From positions 1-35,549 of the forward strand of contig NZ_JADZAT010000020.1 in assembly GCF_020852455.1 (NCBI RefSeq): a stretch of DNA of 35,549 bases, written 5' to 3'. Both the position numbers and the translations under genes were made by a program. The DNA is from Novosphingobium sp. (GTDB taxonomy: Bacteria > Pseudomonadota > Alphaproteobacteria > Sphingomonadales > Sphingomonadaceae). The notes beneath the pieces are model-generated. The model saw only the letters and a list, made by a program, of their open reading frames with translations, ran no database searches and had not been told where the DNA came from. Numbering within the stretch: the first letter of the stretch is position 1; every line of letters begins with the position of its first letter. Positions 24,535 through 32,539 of this stretch are shown piece by piece.

Positions 24535-24555
24535 GAGGGGGCACCAGGCCCCCTC
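24535..24555 (-). terminator. Hairpin downstream of the secreted protein gene
   Basis: GAGGGGGC and GCCCCCTC form a perfect 8-bp stem with a 5-base loop, starting 10 bases after the stop of the gene at 24566. A competing stem (GCCCCC/GGGGGC, 24523-24542) overlaps it. There is no real T-run on the minus strand, so termination is only plausible. It would separate this unit from topA. Confidence 0.45.
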
Positions 24556-24565
24556 CCGATTAGGG

Positions 24566-25540
24566 TCAACGCATCCCTTCCATCTGGCGAATGAACAGGT
24601 CGCTGCCGCGCGAGGTGACCAACAGGGTCTTGGCAGCATAGGAGGCCGGATCGGTCACCCTGTAATCGAACTTGGTGTTCATCGTGCCGTGCTTGCCGCC
24701 GAAAACCCCGGCGCCCAGAATGTTGGCAACGTGCATGCCCTTCTGCAGACCCGAGGTGGTTTCGGTGATCGTGGCGAAATCGCCGCCTTCCTCGATCGGG
24801 GTCTGCAGCAGCATCCGGGTCAGCTTGCCATCGATGCCCATCAGCGCGAACTGCGATCCGAACTGCGACAGCGCCAGGCCCGAGGTGACCTTGACACTTT
24901 GCAGCAGCCCGCCGCCCGAGGTTGACGCCGGCTTGGCGAAATCGATGTAATATACCACGTTCAGCACCGGCACCTTGGCGGTCTTCGCATAGTTGTATTC
25001 GCCGGTGTAGGCATTGACCATGTTGCGATCCATGATCCGGAAGTTCAGCAGCGCATTGGTGTTGCGGCCAAGCTGGCTGGGCCAGTAGGTCAGCCCATCG
25101 CCGTGATCGTTCTTCTTGAGCTGGATGTCGGCCTTCTCACCCGATTTTTCAGGCTTCACCTTGGCGAAATAGGGATCGGCCTCCATCCCGGCATCGTCGA
25201 GCACCGCCACCCCGTGGTCCTTCATCTGGGTCAGGAAATCGGCGTAAACCGCATCGGTGATCTTCTGGTAGTCGGCTTCCGACAGCCCGGTGAGATAACC
25301 GGTGGCCTTGGCCTTGTCGCTGGTCGACAGGAAACCGCCGCCATCGTAATCGACCTTCTTGGTCATGAACACGACCGAGAACTGGCCGATCACCACCTGG
25401 TTGACACCCTGCCAGGCCTGCGGCTTTTCGATCTTCACCGGCACCGGATCGCTCTTGGCGGCAAGCTCGGTCGTACCAAGCGCGACCGCGCCAAGTGCAA
25501 GCGCGGCGACCATGCCGCAGACAGTTCTGCGCAATTCCAT
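24566..25540 (-). CDS. Secreted protein of unknown function (324 aa)
   Basis: The protein starts with a signal peptide (VCGMVAALALGAVALGTTEL, then A-A-K-S). The mature part contains repeated mentions of a core with QVVIGQFSVVFMTKK, YYIDFAKPAS and VANILGAGVFGGKHG, looks like mixed alpha/beta and carries no catalytic motif I recognise. Only one Cys, inside the signal peptide, is present. The start ATG is preceded by GGGGGG, which lies in a long hairpin stem. It lies on the same strand as a small membrane protein gene and a VWA protein gene, all between dprA and topA. A periplasmic or outer-surface role is inferred from the signal peptide only. Confidence 0.75.
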   Translation of the reverse strand: MELRRTVCGMVAALALGAVALGTTELAAKSDPVPVKIEKPQAWQGVNQVVIGQFSVVFMTKKVDYDGGGFLSTSDKAKATGYLTGLSEADYQKITDAVYADFLTQMKDHGVAVLDDAGMEADPYFAKVKPEKSGEKADIQLKKNDHGDGLTYWPSQLGRNTNALLNFRIMDRNMVNAYTGEYNYAKTAKVPVLNVVYYIDFAKPASTSGGGLLQSVKVTSGLALSQFGSQFALMGIDGKLTRMLLQTPIEEGGDFATITETTSGLQKGMHVANILGAGVFGGKHGTMNTKFDYRVTDPASYAAKTLLVTSRGSDLFIRQMEGMR

Positions 25541-25545
25541 TGGAA

Positions 25546-25584
25546 CCCCCCAAAGTCTTCAAGATTGCGAGCGACTTGGGGGGG
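25546..25584 (-). promoter_or_regulatory. Leader hairpin covering the ribosome binding site
   Basis: On the plus strand CCCCCCAAAGTC (25546-25557) and GACTTGGGGGGG (25573-25584) pair at 11 of 12 positions around a 15-base loop. In the minus-strand mRNA the 3' arm is the GGGGGG just before the ATG of the 324-aa gene. The hairpin could hide the ribosome site, or it could end the transcript of the gene upstream. Confidence 0.45.
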
Positions 25585-25599
25585 ATTTACCGCTCCGTT

Positions 25600-25956
25600 T
25601 CAATCAGACCTTGGAATTTCGCGCCATGCCAGGAAGAAGCCCAGCCCCAGCAGCAGGTCAATCGCGGCGAACCCCGCAACCGGGGGCGGCACCGGATAGC
25701 CCTGCGCGTAGAGGGCGACTGCCGGCACGCCGAAGACCAGCTTTTCGGCGATCGCAAAGGGCACCAGCGGACGGTACTTCACCGGATCACCGCCGATGGT
25801 CCAGAACACCCCCTGGAACACCAGCGCCAGGCCGACGAAGCCCAGGAAGGTTTCGCCCATCACCGGTGGCAGCGGCGTCAGGTACAGCGGCAGCAGCACG
25901 ATCACGCCATAGATCGCTGCCCAGCGGAACATCCGGGCCGGAAACTTGCTGATCAC
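25600..25956 (-). CDS. Small integral membrane protein (118 aa), unknown function
   Basis: About four hydrophobic segments are visible: AAIYGVIVLLPLYLTPLPP, FLGFVGLALVFQGVFWTIGG, FAIAEKLVFGVPAVALYAQG and AGFAAIDLLLGLGFFLAW. No motif identifies a family. The start is GTG (25954-25956), with GGGGGAGG about 6 bases before it. It sits between the VWA gene and the 324-aa secreted protein gene on the same strand. The gaps are short, so co-expression is likely. Confidence 0.7.
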   Translation of the reverse strand: MISKFPARMFRWAAIYGVIVLLPLYLTPLPPVMGETFLGFVGLALVFQGVFWTIGGDPVKYRPLVPFAIAEKLVFGVPAVALYAQGYPVPPPVAGFAAIDLLLGLGFFLAWREIPRSD

Positions 25957-26016
25957 CCCAACCTCCCCCTTGCGTTGCCCTTGTCGATGCGAGGCGGAGA
26001 TTAGGTTGCTATATTG

Positions 26017-27543
26017 CTACTGATCTTGCAAGCCCCCGGGCGGGATGATGCAGCGGCCGTGATCGTACTTGCCGACGGTGCGGATCACTTCCTGATCGTC
26101 GGGCTCGATCCGGCGGCCTGAGATCTGGCTGTCGATCACCCGGCGCAGCAGATCGCTGAGGCGGGTGACGAGATAGCAGTCGATCGCCGGGGCGGCGTGG
26201 GCATTGCCGATCCCGCTATCGTCGGTCAGGAAGGTGTAGCGGCTCTGGGTCAGGGCCGCCATTGCCCGCATCACGTATTCGGCCTTGTCGGCCACGCCCG
26301 ACGCTGCGACCGGCACGATCTGCACCCGGTTGTGGCGCAGCGTCTCGCTTGCCTGCCAGGCGAGCCCCATCTTGTCATCGTGCGGCGGGGCATCGGCGAC
26401 CAGCAGCATGGTCTTGACCGCATCGCCGCGCCAGTCCTGCCCGGCGGCGCGAATCAGCGCCTGATCCATCGCTTCGGGATAGTCTCCACCGCCTCCGGCA
26501 TAGCGCTGCGCCAGGTCATTCTGGGCCTGGGTGAAATCGCGGGTCAGTGGGATGGTGTTGGTGACATAGTCGTCGCCAAGATCGCGGTAGAAGACGAACC
26601 CGACGCGGACATCGAGCCCGGGGTGACTGCGGCGCAGATCGGCCAGGATCTTGCCGAGTTCGGCCTGGAGATAGCTGATCTCGTCGCTCATCGAACCGGT
26701 GGTGTCGATCACCAGCATCAGGTCGAGCTTGTTGACCTTGGGCGCAGCGCCGCCAAGCGTGAACTGCACCTGCTGCCCGCCGCTGCCCGAAGCCAGCGCA
26801 ACCTCGCGCCAGTCCTGCCGGCCGGCCCGCAGCCAGACCTTCTGGCCCAGCCGGTCAAGTTCGGGGAAGAAGCTGACAGTGCCATCGGCGGTGGTCGCCA
26901 GCCGCAACCGCCCGCCATCGGCGCAGGCCAGCTCGACCGGGGCGAAGGGCACAGGGCGCCCGGCATCATCCTTGACCGCCACGGTCAGCACCCGCGCGGT
27001 ATCGAGCCGGGGCAGCACCGGCAGTTCCTGTCCCAGGTTCGAACGGCGCAGGTAGGCCGAATAGAGTTCGGGGTTGAGCAGATCGTCATGTTCGCCAGCG
27101 GTCAGCAATCCGGCGCGCGGGTAAGGATGGGGACGCGGCGGCATCCGATCGGGGCGGCCGGCAATCTCACCGGGCATCACCTTGGCCGGCGGCGCGGGGG
27201 AGCTATCGACGGCCTCGCGGAACTCGGCTTCGGCTGACACGGCAGGGGCATCGCCGGCAATCGCCGGTTCGGCAATGGGTGCTTCGCCGTCCACGGCTAC
27301 TGGCGGGGTCGGGGCTGTGGCGGTGACGCGCTCAGCCGAGCGGGACGATTTGGCGACAGGCACCGGATGCGGGCGCCGGGGCCGCTGCTGGTTCCAGCTT
27401 TCGGCCCCCAATTGCGGGAGCGGCGCGGGCTTGTAGCACAGCCCCTGGCGGCCCTGCTGGGCCGCGCGTTCGGGCGGAACCGCCATGGCTGGCCCTTGCG
27501 CGAGCATGGCAATGATCGCGGCGACTGAAATTCCCTGGCGCAT
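26017..27543 (-). CDS. Exported VWA-domain protein
   Basis: This 508-aa protein has an N-terminal signal sequence (ISVAAIIAMLAQGPAMA). A disordered Pro/Ala-rich part (35-140) leads to a beta-rich module (about 184-250, VAVKDDAGRPVPFAPVEL) like the carboxypeptidase-regulatory/Ig-like fold. The VWA domain (about 272-470) has an intact MIDAS: DTTGSMS at 280-286 and GGGDYPEA at 351-357. VWA domains bind partners through a metal ion; no partner is evident. I chose ATG 27541-27543, because AGGAGG lies 7 bases before it; an ATG nine codons upstream opens the same frame without a good ribosome site. It lies downstream of dprA. Confidence 0.82.
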   Translation of the reverse strand: MRQGISVAAIIAMLAQGPAMAVPPERAAQQGRQGLCYKPAPLPQLGAESWNQQRPRRPHPVPVAKSSRSAERVTATAPTPPVAVDGEAPIAEPAIAGDAPAVSAEAEFREAVDSSPAPPAKVMPGEIAGRPDRMPPRPHPYPRAGLLTAGEHDDLLNPELYSAYLRRSNLGQELPVLPRLDTARVLTVAVKDDAGRPVPFAPVELACADGGRLRLATTADGTVSFFPELDRLGQKVWLRAGRQDWREVALASGSGGQQVQFTLGGAAPKVNKLDLMLVIDTTGSMSDEISYLQAELGKILADLRRSHPGLDVRVGFVFYRDLGDDYVTNTIPLTRDFTQAQNDLAQRYAGGGGDYPEAMDQALIRAAGQDWRGDAVKTMLLVADAPPHDDKMGLAWQASETLRHNRVQIVPVAASGVADKAEYVMRAMAALTQSRYTFLTDDSGIGNAHAAPAIDCYLVTRLSDLLRRVIDSQISGRRIEPDDQEVIRTVGKYDHGRCIIPPGGLQDQ

Positions 27544-27615
27544 GAATGCCCTCCTGCCTATGACAGGCATGGGCTGGACTTCAGGCGCTGAACGCTGGCT
27601 GAATGATACTTTGTA

Positions 27616-28698
27616 TCAAGAAAGACTGACACGCCCGGCGGCATGGCGGACCAGTTTGCCCGCCAGCTCCAGCTCCAGCAGCGCCAGCTGCACCGCTGCG
27701 GCGCTTTCCCCGCTCTGGCGGATCAGCTCATCCACCGCGACCGGCGCGGTGGTCAGCAGCGCGGCGATATCGGCCGGGGCGTCGCCCAGTTCATCGGGCA
27801 GCGCTTCAAAGCTGGCGGCGGCTTCGCGAAACGTGCTGCGCGGGCTGCCGGTAAAGCCGGTCACCAGCTCGATCACGTCGGCGGCGCCCTGGACCAGCAC
27901 CGCCCCGTCACGGATCAGCTGGTTGCAGCCCTGCGCGCGCGGATCGAGCGGCGATCCGGGCACCGCCATCACTTCACGCCCGGCCTCCCCCGCCAGCCGC
28001 GCGGTGATCAGCGATCCGCTCTTGGGCGCGGCCTCAACCACCACGGTGCCCGCGCAGAGCCCGGCGATGATCCGGTTGCGCGAGGGGAAATGACGCGCCA
28101 GTGGCTCGGTTCCGGGCGATTGCTCGGCCAGCAGCAAGCCCTGCCGGGCGACCTCTTCCTGCAGATCGGCATGTTCGGGCGGATAGGCAATGTCGATCCC
28201 GCTGGCGATAACCCCGATCGTCCCGCCGTGCAGCGCGGCCCGGTGCGCCGCCCCGTCAATCCCGCGCGCCAGGCCCGAAACCACCACAAAGCCCGCCTCG
28301 GCCAGTTCACCCGCAAACTGGCGCGCCAGCTTGACCGCAGCGGCCGAGGCATTGCGCGCGCCGACGATTGCGACGCAGGGCCGCAGCGCCAGCGCGGCAT
28401 CGCCGCGACAGGTCAGGATCGGCGGGGCGCTGTCAAGCTCACCCAGCAAGGCCGGGTATTCAGGGGAATCGTGGAATAGATAGCGTGCGCCTGCGGCGCG
28501 AACCGCTGCCACCTCCTTGGCCACCCGCCCCTCATCCGCGACGCGGTAGGCACCGCCCCTGCCCGCCAGATCGGGCAAGGCCACCAGCGCGGCCTGCGCA
28601 TCGCCAAACCGGCGCAGCAACTGGCGGTAGGAAACCGGCCCGACATTGGGCGAACGCAGCAGGCGGATCCGGGCAAAGGCTTCGTCCTGCCCGAGCAT
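27616..28698 (-). CDS. dprA: DNA processing protein DprA (Smf)
   Basis: This 360-aa protein loads RecA on incoming single-stranded DNA during transformation. The Rossmann-like core is at about 95-300, with VAIVGARNASAAAVKLA, VVSGLARGIDGAAHRAAL, GTIGVIASGIDIAYPPEH, FPSRNRIIAGL and AAPKSGSLITARLAGE. An N-terminal SAM-like region (ARIRLLRSPNVGPVSYRQLL) and a C-terminal winged-helix DprA domain (about 310-360) complete it. It begins three bases after the plsY stop on the same strand. No other competence genes are in the window. Confidence 0.94.
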   Translation of the reverse strand: MLGQDEAFARIRLLRSPNVGPVSYRQLLRRFGDAQAALVALPDLAGRGGAYRVADEGRVAKEVAAVRAAGARYLFHDSPEYPALLGELDSAPPILTCRGDAALALRPCVAIVGARNASAAAVKLARQFAGELAEAGFVVVSGLARGIDGAAHRAALHGGTIGVIASGIDIAYPPEHADLQEEVARQGLLLAEQSPGTEPLARHFPSRNRIIAGLCAGTVVVEAAPKSGSLITARLAGEAGREVMAVPGSPLDPRAQGCNQLIRDGAVLVQGAADVIELVTGFTGSPRSTFREAAASFEALPDELGDAPADIAALLTTAPVAVDELIRQSGESAAAVQLALLELELAGKLVRHAAGRVSLS

Positions 28699-28701
28699 GG
28701 A

Positions 28702-29283
28702 TTATGCCTTCTGCCCGACCTTGGGTTCGGTCCCGGCACGCAGGCGGGCGATGTTTGCGCGGTGCAGCCAGATCACCAGCACCGCGATTGCCGCCAGCGG
28801 GAGGACGTGCGGATCGAACCCCAGCGCCCAGGCCGCGACCGGCGCGGTCACCGCAGCGGTCATCCCCGCTACCGAGGAAATCCGCGTCAGCGCCAGCATG
28901 ATCAGCCAGGCCAGCGCATAGGCCAGCCCGATTGCCCAGGACAGGCCGAGCGAGACGCCCAGCGTGGTCGCCACGCCCTTGCCGCCCTTGAACCCCAGCC
29001 AGACCGGGAAGCAATGCCCCAGCACCGCCCCGAACGCGGCGAACGCGGCAGCGGCGGGAAACAGCCGCCAGGCCAGCCACACCGCCAGAAAGCCCTTGGC
29101 CCCATCGAGCAGCAGCGTGGCCGCGGCCAGCCCCTTGTTGCCGGTGCGCAGCACGTTGGTGGCGCCGATATTGCCCGAACCGATCTGGCGCAGGTTGCCC
29201 TCACCGAACAGGTTGGTGAGGATCAGCCCGAACGGGACCGAGCCCAGCAGGTAGCCAAGTGCGAGCGCGTAGAGACTTTCCAT
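28702..29283 (-). CDS. plsY: Glycerol-3-phosphate acyltransferase PlsY
   Basis: This 193-aa inner-membrane enzyme transfers acyl groups from acyl-phosphate to glycerol 3-phosphate, the first step of phospholipid synthesis. The three PlsY motifs are present: GYLLGSVPFGLIL, GSGNIGATNVLR and a GFKGGKGVATTLG phosphate loop. There are about five hydrophobic helices. ATG 29281-29283 was chosen because AAGGTGG lies 6 bases before it; the open frame begins nine codons earlier. It is the first gene of plsY-dprA and is divergent from murI. Confidence 0.95.
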   Translation of the reverse strand: MESLYALALGYLLGSVPFGLILTNLFGEGNLRQIGSGNIGATNVLRTGNKGLAAATLLLDGAKGFLAVWLAWRLFPAAAAFAAFGAVLGHCFPVWLGFKGGKGVATTLGVSLGLSWAIGLAYALAWLIMLALTRISSVAGMTAAVTAPVAAWALGFDPHVLPLAAIAVLVIWLHRANIARLRAGTEPKVGQKA

Positions 29284-29365
29284 CGGTGCCACCTTTTCAT
29301 TCCCCGCCACTGGTAGCTAAAAGCAGGCAGACAAGACAAGCGTACTGTGGAGTAAAGCACCGCAA

Positions 29366-30163
29366 ATGGATGCATCGGCCCCGATCTTGCTGTTCGATTC
29401 CGGCGTTGGCGGGCTGTCGGTGCTGGCCGCGCTGCGCCGCGCGCTGCCCCAGGCGCCGGTGATCTATGCCGCCGACAACGGCGGGCTGCCCTATGGCACC
29501 AAGACCGAAGCCGAAGTCGCCGCGCGGGTCTGCGGGCTGCTGGGGCGGATGAGCGAGCGCTTTCACCCGCGGCTGATCTGCATCGCCTGCAACACCGCCA
29601 GCACGATCGCGCTGGCGATGGTGCGCGATGTCCTCAATGTCCCGATTGTCGGCACGGTCCCGGCGATCAAGCCGGCGGCCGAGCTGACCCGCAGCGGAAC
29701 GATCGGCCTGCTGGGCACGGCGGCAACGATCCGCCAGCCCTATGTCGATCGCCTTGCCGCCGAATTTGCAAATGACAAACGCCTGCTGCGCTTTGCGGCG
29801 GGCGAACTGGTCGGCGCAGCCGAAGCCAAATTGCGCGGCGAGGCGGTCGATCCGGCAGTCTATGCCCGCGCGGCGGCAGGACTGCGCGAGCAGCCGGGCG
29901 GTGCCGAGATCGATACCGTGGTCCTAGCCTGTACCCACTTTCCGCTGCTGAGCGACGAACTGGCCGCAGCCTTCGACCCCGGCGTGCAATTCGTCGATGG
30001 CGCGGCCGGAATCGCCAGGCGGATCGTTCACCTGATCCAGGGCCAGACGTTCGAACGCAGGCAGGACGACTTCGCGCTGTTCACCAAGGCCGAACCGTCG
30101 CTGGCCGCGCTGGCCCCGACGCTTGCCCGCTATGGCCTGATGCGGCAGGACGTGCTGCAATGA
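29366..30163 (+). CDS. murI: Glutamate racemase
   Basis: This 265-aa cytosolic enzyme makes D-glutamate for peptidoglycan. FDSGVGGLSVL (10-20) contains the active-site Asp, and the two catalytic Cys are C75 (ICIACNTAST) and C189 (VLACTHFPLL). The length is normal. GGAG lies some distance before ATG 29366. It overlaps the MBL-fold gene as ATGA (30160-30163), so the pair is co-translated, and it is divergent from plsY. Confidence 0.96.
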   Translation: MDASAPILLFDSGVGGLSVLAALRRALPQAPVIYAADNGGLPYGTKTEAEVAARVCGLLGRMSERFHPRLICIACNTASTIALAMVRDVLNVPIVGTVPAIKPAAELTRSGTIGLLGTAATIRQPYVDRLAAEFANDKRLLRFAAGELVGAAEAKLRGEAVDPAVYARAAAGLREQPGGAEIDTVVLACTHFPLLSDELAAAFDPGVQFVDGAAGIARRIVHLIQGQTFERRQDDFALFTKAEPSLAALAPTLARYGLMRQDVLQ

Positions 30164-31083
30164 CCAAGCGGTTCAACCTGTTCCTTGTAATTGCGGCGCT
30201 GCTGATCGCCCTGCCCTATTACTGGTTCCTGCTGGACAACAGCGGATCGCAGGTGCCCGCCAAGCCGGTCAGCATGGCGCAGCTGCGCGCACTTGCCCAG
30301 TCCATGCCCGGAGCCAGACCCCACGCCATCGAGATCGAGGTCCCGGCTTTTCAGCGCTTGCCGGGCAACCTGCTGGTCGCCGGATCGGGGATCAAGCGCA
30401 AGCTGGTGGCCTATATGGCCTTCCGCCTGCCGGTGGCGGGCGGCAAGCCGATCATGATGGAAAGCGGGCTGGCCGCCAGCGATGCGCAGGCGATCGGCGC
30501 AGAGCAGTTCAAGCCCGATGTCGCAGCGCGGGTCAATCGGGCGCTTGGCCAGGCCGGGCTGATCCTGGTCACCCATGAGCATCCGGACCATCTTGGCGCG
30601 CTGGTGGCACATGGCGGTACAGCGCTGATGCAAGCGGCCCGGCTCAACCCCAACCAGCTGCCGCCATCACTCTGGGCCGCAAGGCTGCCCTGGCGCAGCG
30701 GCGAAGTTCCCCCGCCCCGGCTTGGCATTTCGGCACCCCAGGCGGTCGCGCCCGGGGTGGTCGTGATCCCCGCGCCCGGCAGCCACACGCCGGGATCGCA
30801 GATGATCTACGTCCAGCTCGCCAATGGCCGCGAGTACCTGTTTGCCGGCGATATCGCGAGTTTTGCCCAGAACTGGCAGGACCTGCGCGGACGTTCGCGG
30901 CTGATCGAAACCTGGTTCGCACCGCAGAACCGGGCAGAGGTTTTCGCCTGGCTGCACATGGTCCGCGCACTCAAAGCTGACACACCAGGGTTAACGATTG
31001 TGCCCGGTCACGATTACGAATGGTTGCAAGACCCCTTTAACCACACCGGTGTCACAATCGGATTCAAGCTTACAGAACCTTGA
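30160..31083 (+). CDS. Membrane-anchored MBL-fold metallohydrolase
   Basis: In this 307-aa protein a signal anchor or signal peptide (LFLVIAALLIALPYYWFLL, 7-25) is followed by a metallo-beta-lactamase fold. Metal ligands: THEHPDH (138-144), H209 in PGSHTPGSQ, D231 in LFAGDIA and H283 in VPGHD. The substrate is unknown; other MBL-fold enzymes hydrolyse lactones, thioesters and phosphodiesters. Export would put the enzyme in the periplasm. It is coupled to murI by an ATGA overlap, and its TGA forms part of a TTGACA in front of hemA. Confidence 0.83.
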   Translation: MTKRFNLFLVIAALLIALPYYWFLLDNSGSQVPAKPVSMAQLRALAQSMPGARPHAIEIEVPAFQRLPGNLLVAGSGIKRKLVAYMAFRLPVAGGKPIMMESGLAASDAQAIGAEQFKPDVAARVNRALGQAGLILVTHEHPDHLGALVAHGGTALMQAARLNPNQLPPSLWAARLPWRSGEVPPPRLGISAPQAVAPGVVVIPAPGSHTPGSQMIYVQLANGREYLFAGDIASFAQNWQDLRGRSRLIETWFAPQNRAEVFAWLHMVRALKADTPGLTIVPGHDYEWLQDPFNHTGVTIGFKLTEP

Positions 31084-31106
31084 CACAGCGCAACGAAAAT
31101 TCGTTG
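31080..31106 (+). promoter_or_regulatory. Possible hemA promoter/operator region
   Basis: TTGACA at 31080-31085 is a perfect -35 hexamer overlapping the MBL gene stop; no good -10 stands 17 bases downstream. CAACGAA-AA-TTCGTTG (31091-31106) is a perfect 7+7 dyad in the same stretch, 85 bases before the hemA start. A regulator of haem synthesis could bind there. It does not fit the FNR/FixK TTGAT-N4-ATCAA pattern. Confidence 0.35.
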
Positions 31107-31191
31107 GCAAGGCGGCAAGGCAGGCGTAGAGCGCGGCTCGCAGGGGGAAGACTCGTGCCCCCGTCCCGGGCGTCCGGAGGATAGTGCAAAA

Positions 31192-32406
31192 GTGAACTAC
31201 GATCACATCTTCGATTCTGCGATCGAACGACTGCATTCAGAAGGCCGCTACCGCGTCTTCATCGACATTCTCCGCAACAAGGGCGCCTATCCCAACGCGC
31301 GCTGCTTTGCCGGGCACAATGGACCCAAGCCGATCACCGTGTGGTGTTCGAACGACTATCTTGCAATGGGGCAGCACCCCAAGGTGATCGCCGCCATGGA
31401 AGAAGCACTGCACGATGTCGGCGCCGGCTCTGGCGGCACCCGCAACATCGGCGGCAACACGCACTACCACGTCGATCTTGAGCGCGAACTGGCCGACCTT
31501 CACGGCAAGCAGGGCGCACTGCTGTTCACGTCGGGCTATGTCTCGAACGATGCGACGCTCTCGACGCTCGCCAAGATCCTGCCCGGCTGCGTGATCTTTT
31601 CGGACGAGCTCAACCACGCCAGCATGATCGCGGGGATTCGCAATTCGGGCGCCGAAAAGCGCGTGTTCCGCCACAACGATCTGGACCATCTGGAAGAGCT
31701 GCTGGCCGCCGAGGCGCCGGATACGCCCAAGCTGATCGCGTTCGAAAGCGTCTATTCGATGGAGGGCGATGTCGCCCCAATCCATGCGATCTGCGACCTG
31801 GCCGAAAAGTACAACGCGCTGACCTATATCGACGAGGTTCACGCGGTGGGCATGTACGGCCCGCGCGGCGGCGGGATCACCGATCGCGATGAGGCTGCAC
31901 ACCGGATCGACATCATCGAAGGCACGCTGGGCAAGGCCTTCGGCGTGATGGGCGGCTACATCGCGGCTGACAGCCGGATCATCGACGTGATCCGCAGCTA
32001 TGCCCCGGGCTTCATCTTCACCACTTCGCTTTCGCCGGTGCTGGTTGCCGGCGTGCTCGCCTCGGTCCGCCACCTCAAGTCCAGCTCGGTTGAGCGTGAG
32101 GGCCAGCAGGCCGCCGCCGCGATGCTGAAGGCGATGCTGCGCGAAGCCGGACTGCCGGTGATGGATTCAACCACCCACATCGTGCCGCTGATGGTCGGCG
32201 ATCCGGTCAAGGCCAAGGCGATCAGCGATGTGCTGCTGGCCGAATACGGCGTCTATGTGCAGCCGATCAACTATCCCACCGTGCCGCGCGGCACCGAACG
32301 CCTTCGCTTCACCCCCGGCCCTGCGCATACCGAAGCGATGATGCGTGAATTGACCCAGGCTCTGGTCGAAATCTGGGAACGCATGGACCTCAAGCTCGCC
32401 GCCTGA
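31192..32406 (+). CDS. hemA: 5-aminolevulinate synthase (C4 pathway)
   Basis: This 404-aa PLP enzyme condenses glycine and succinyl-CoA to 5-aminolevulinate, the first tetrapyrrole step in alphaproteobacteria. The N-terminus [21 protein letters not shown] is typical of ALAS rather than of KBL or BioF. Other marks are [15 protein letters not shown], the cofactor Asp in [12 protein letters not shown] and the PLP Lys248 in EGTLGKAFG. The start is GTG 31192, with GGAGG upstream; no closer in-frame start fits. A perfect palindrome lies after the stop. Confidence 0.97.
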   Translation: MNYDHIFDSAIERLHSEGRYRVFIDILRNKGAYPNARCFAGHNGPKPITVWCSNDYLAMGQHPKVIAAMEEALHDVGAGSGGTRNIGGNTHYHVDLERELADLHGKQGALLFTSGYVSNDATLSTLAKILPGCVIFSDELNHASMIAGIRNSGAEKRVFRHNDLDHLEELLAAEAPDTPKLIAFESVYSMEGDVAPIHAICDLAEKYNALTYIDEVHAVGMYGPRGGGITDRDEAAHRIDIIEGTLGKAFGVMGGYIAADSRIIDVIRSYAPGFIFTTSLSPVLVAGVLASVRHLKSSSVEREGQQAAAAMLKAMLREAGLPVMDSTTHIVPLMVGDPVKAKAISDVLLAEYGVYVQPINYPTVPRGTERLRFTPGPAHTEAMMRELTQALVEIWERMDLKLAA

Positions 32407-32474
32407 ATATTATTGAGCGTCGGTTAGCTTTGATTCCGGCTGGACCGGGCCGAAGAATCCGTTACGACTCCGCG

Positions 32475-32498
32475 CCGTGCCACGTGGCACGGGGTTTT
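32475..32498 (+). terminator. Palindrome downstream of hemA, likely terminator
   Basis: CCGTGCCACGTGGCACGG is an 18-base perfect palindrome followed by GG and TTTT (32495-32498). As RNA it forms a 7-bp stem with an ACGT loop. It could terminate hemA. Since it also lies about 48 bases before the DUF2853/OmpA gene and contains CACGTG, it could instead be an operator. Confidence 0.55.
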
Positions 32499-32539
32499 GA
32501 GGCGACCATGCGGTTGCCGAGGTCGTAGGGAGTGGGACT

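Noticed and set aside
23117..24925. 602-aa plus-strand frame opposite topA
   Set aside because: Antisense shadow of topA and the secreted-protein gene; no recognisable domain.
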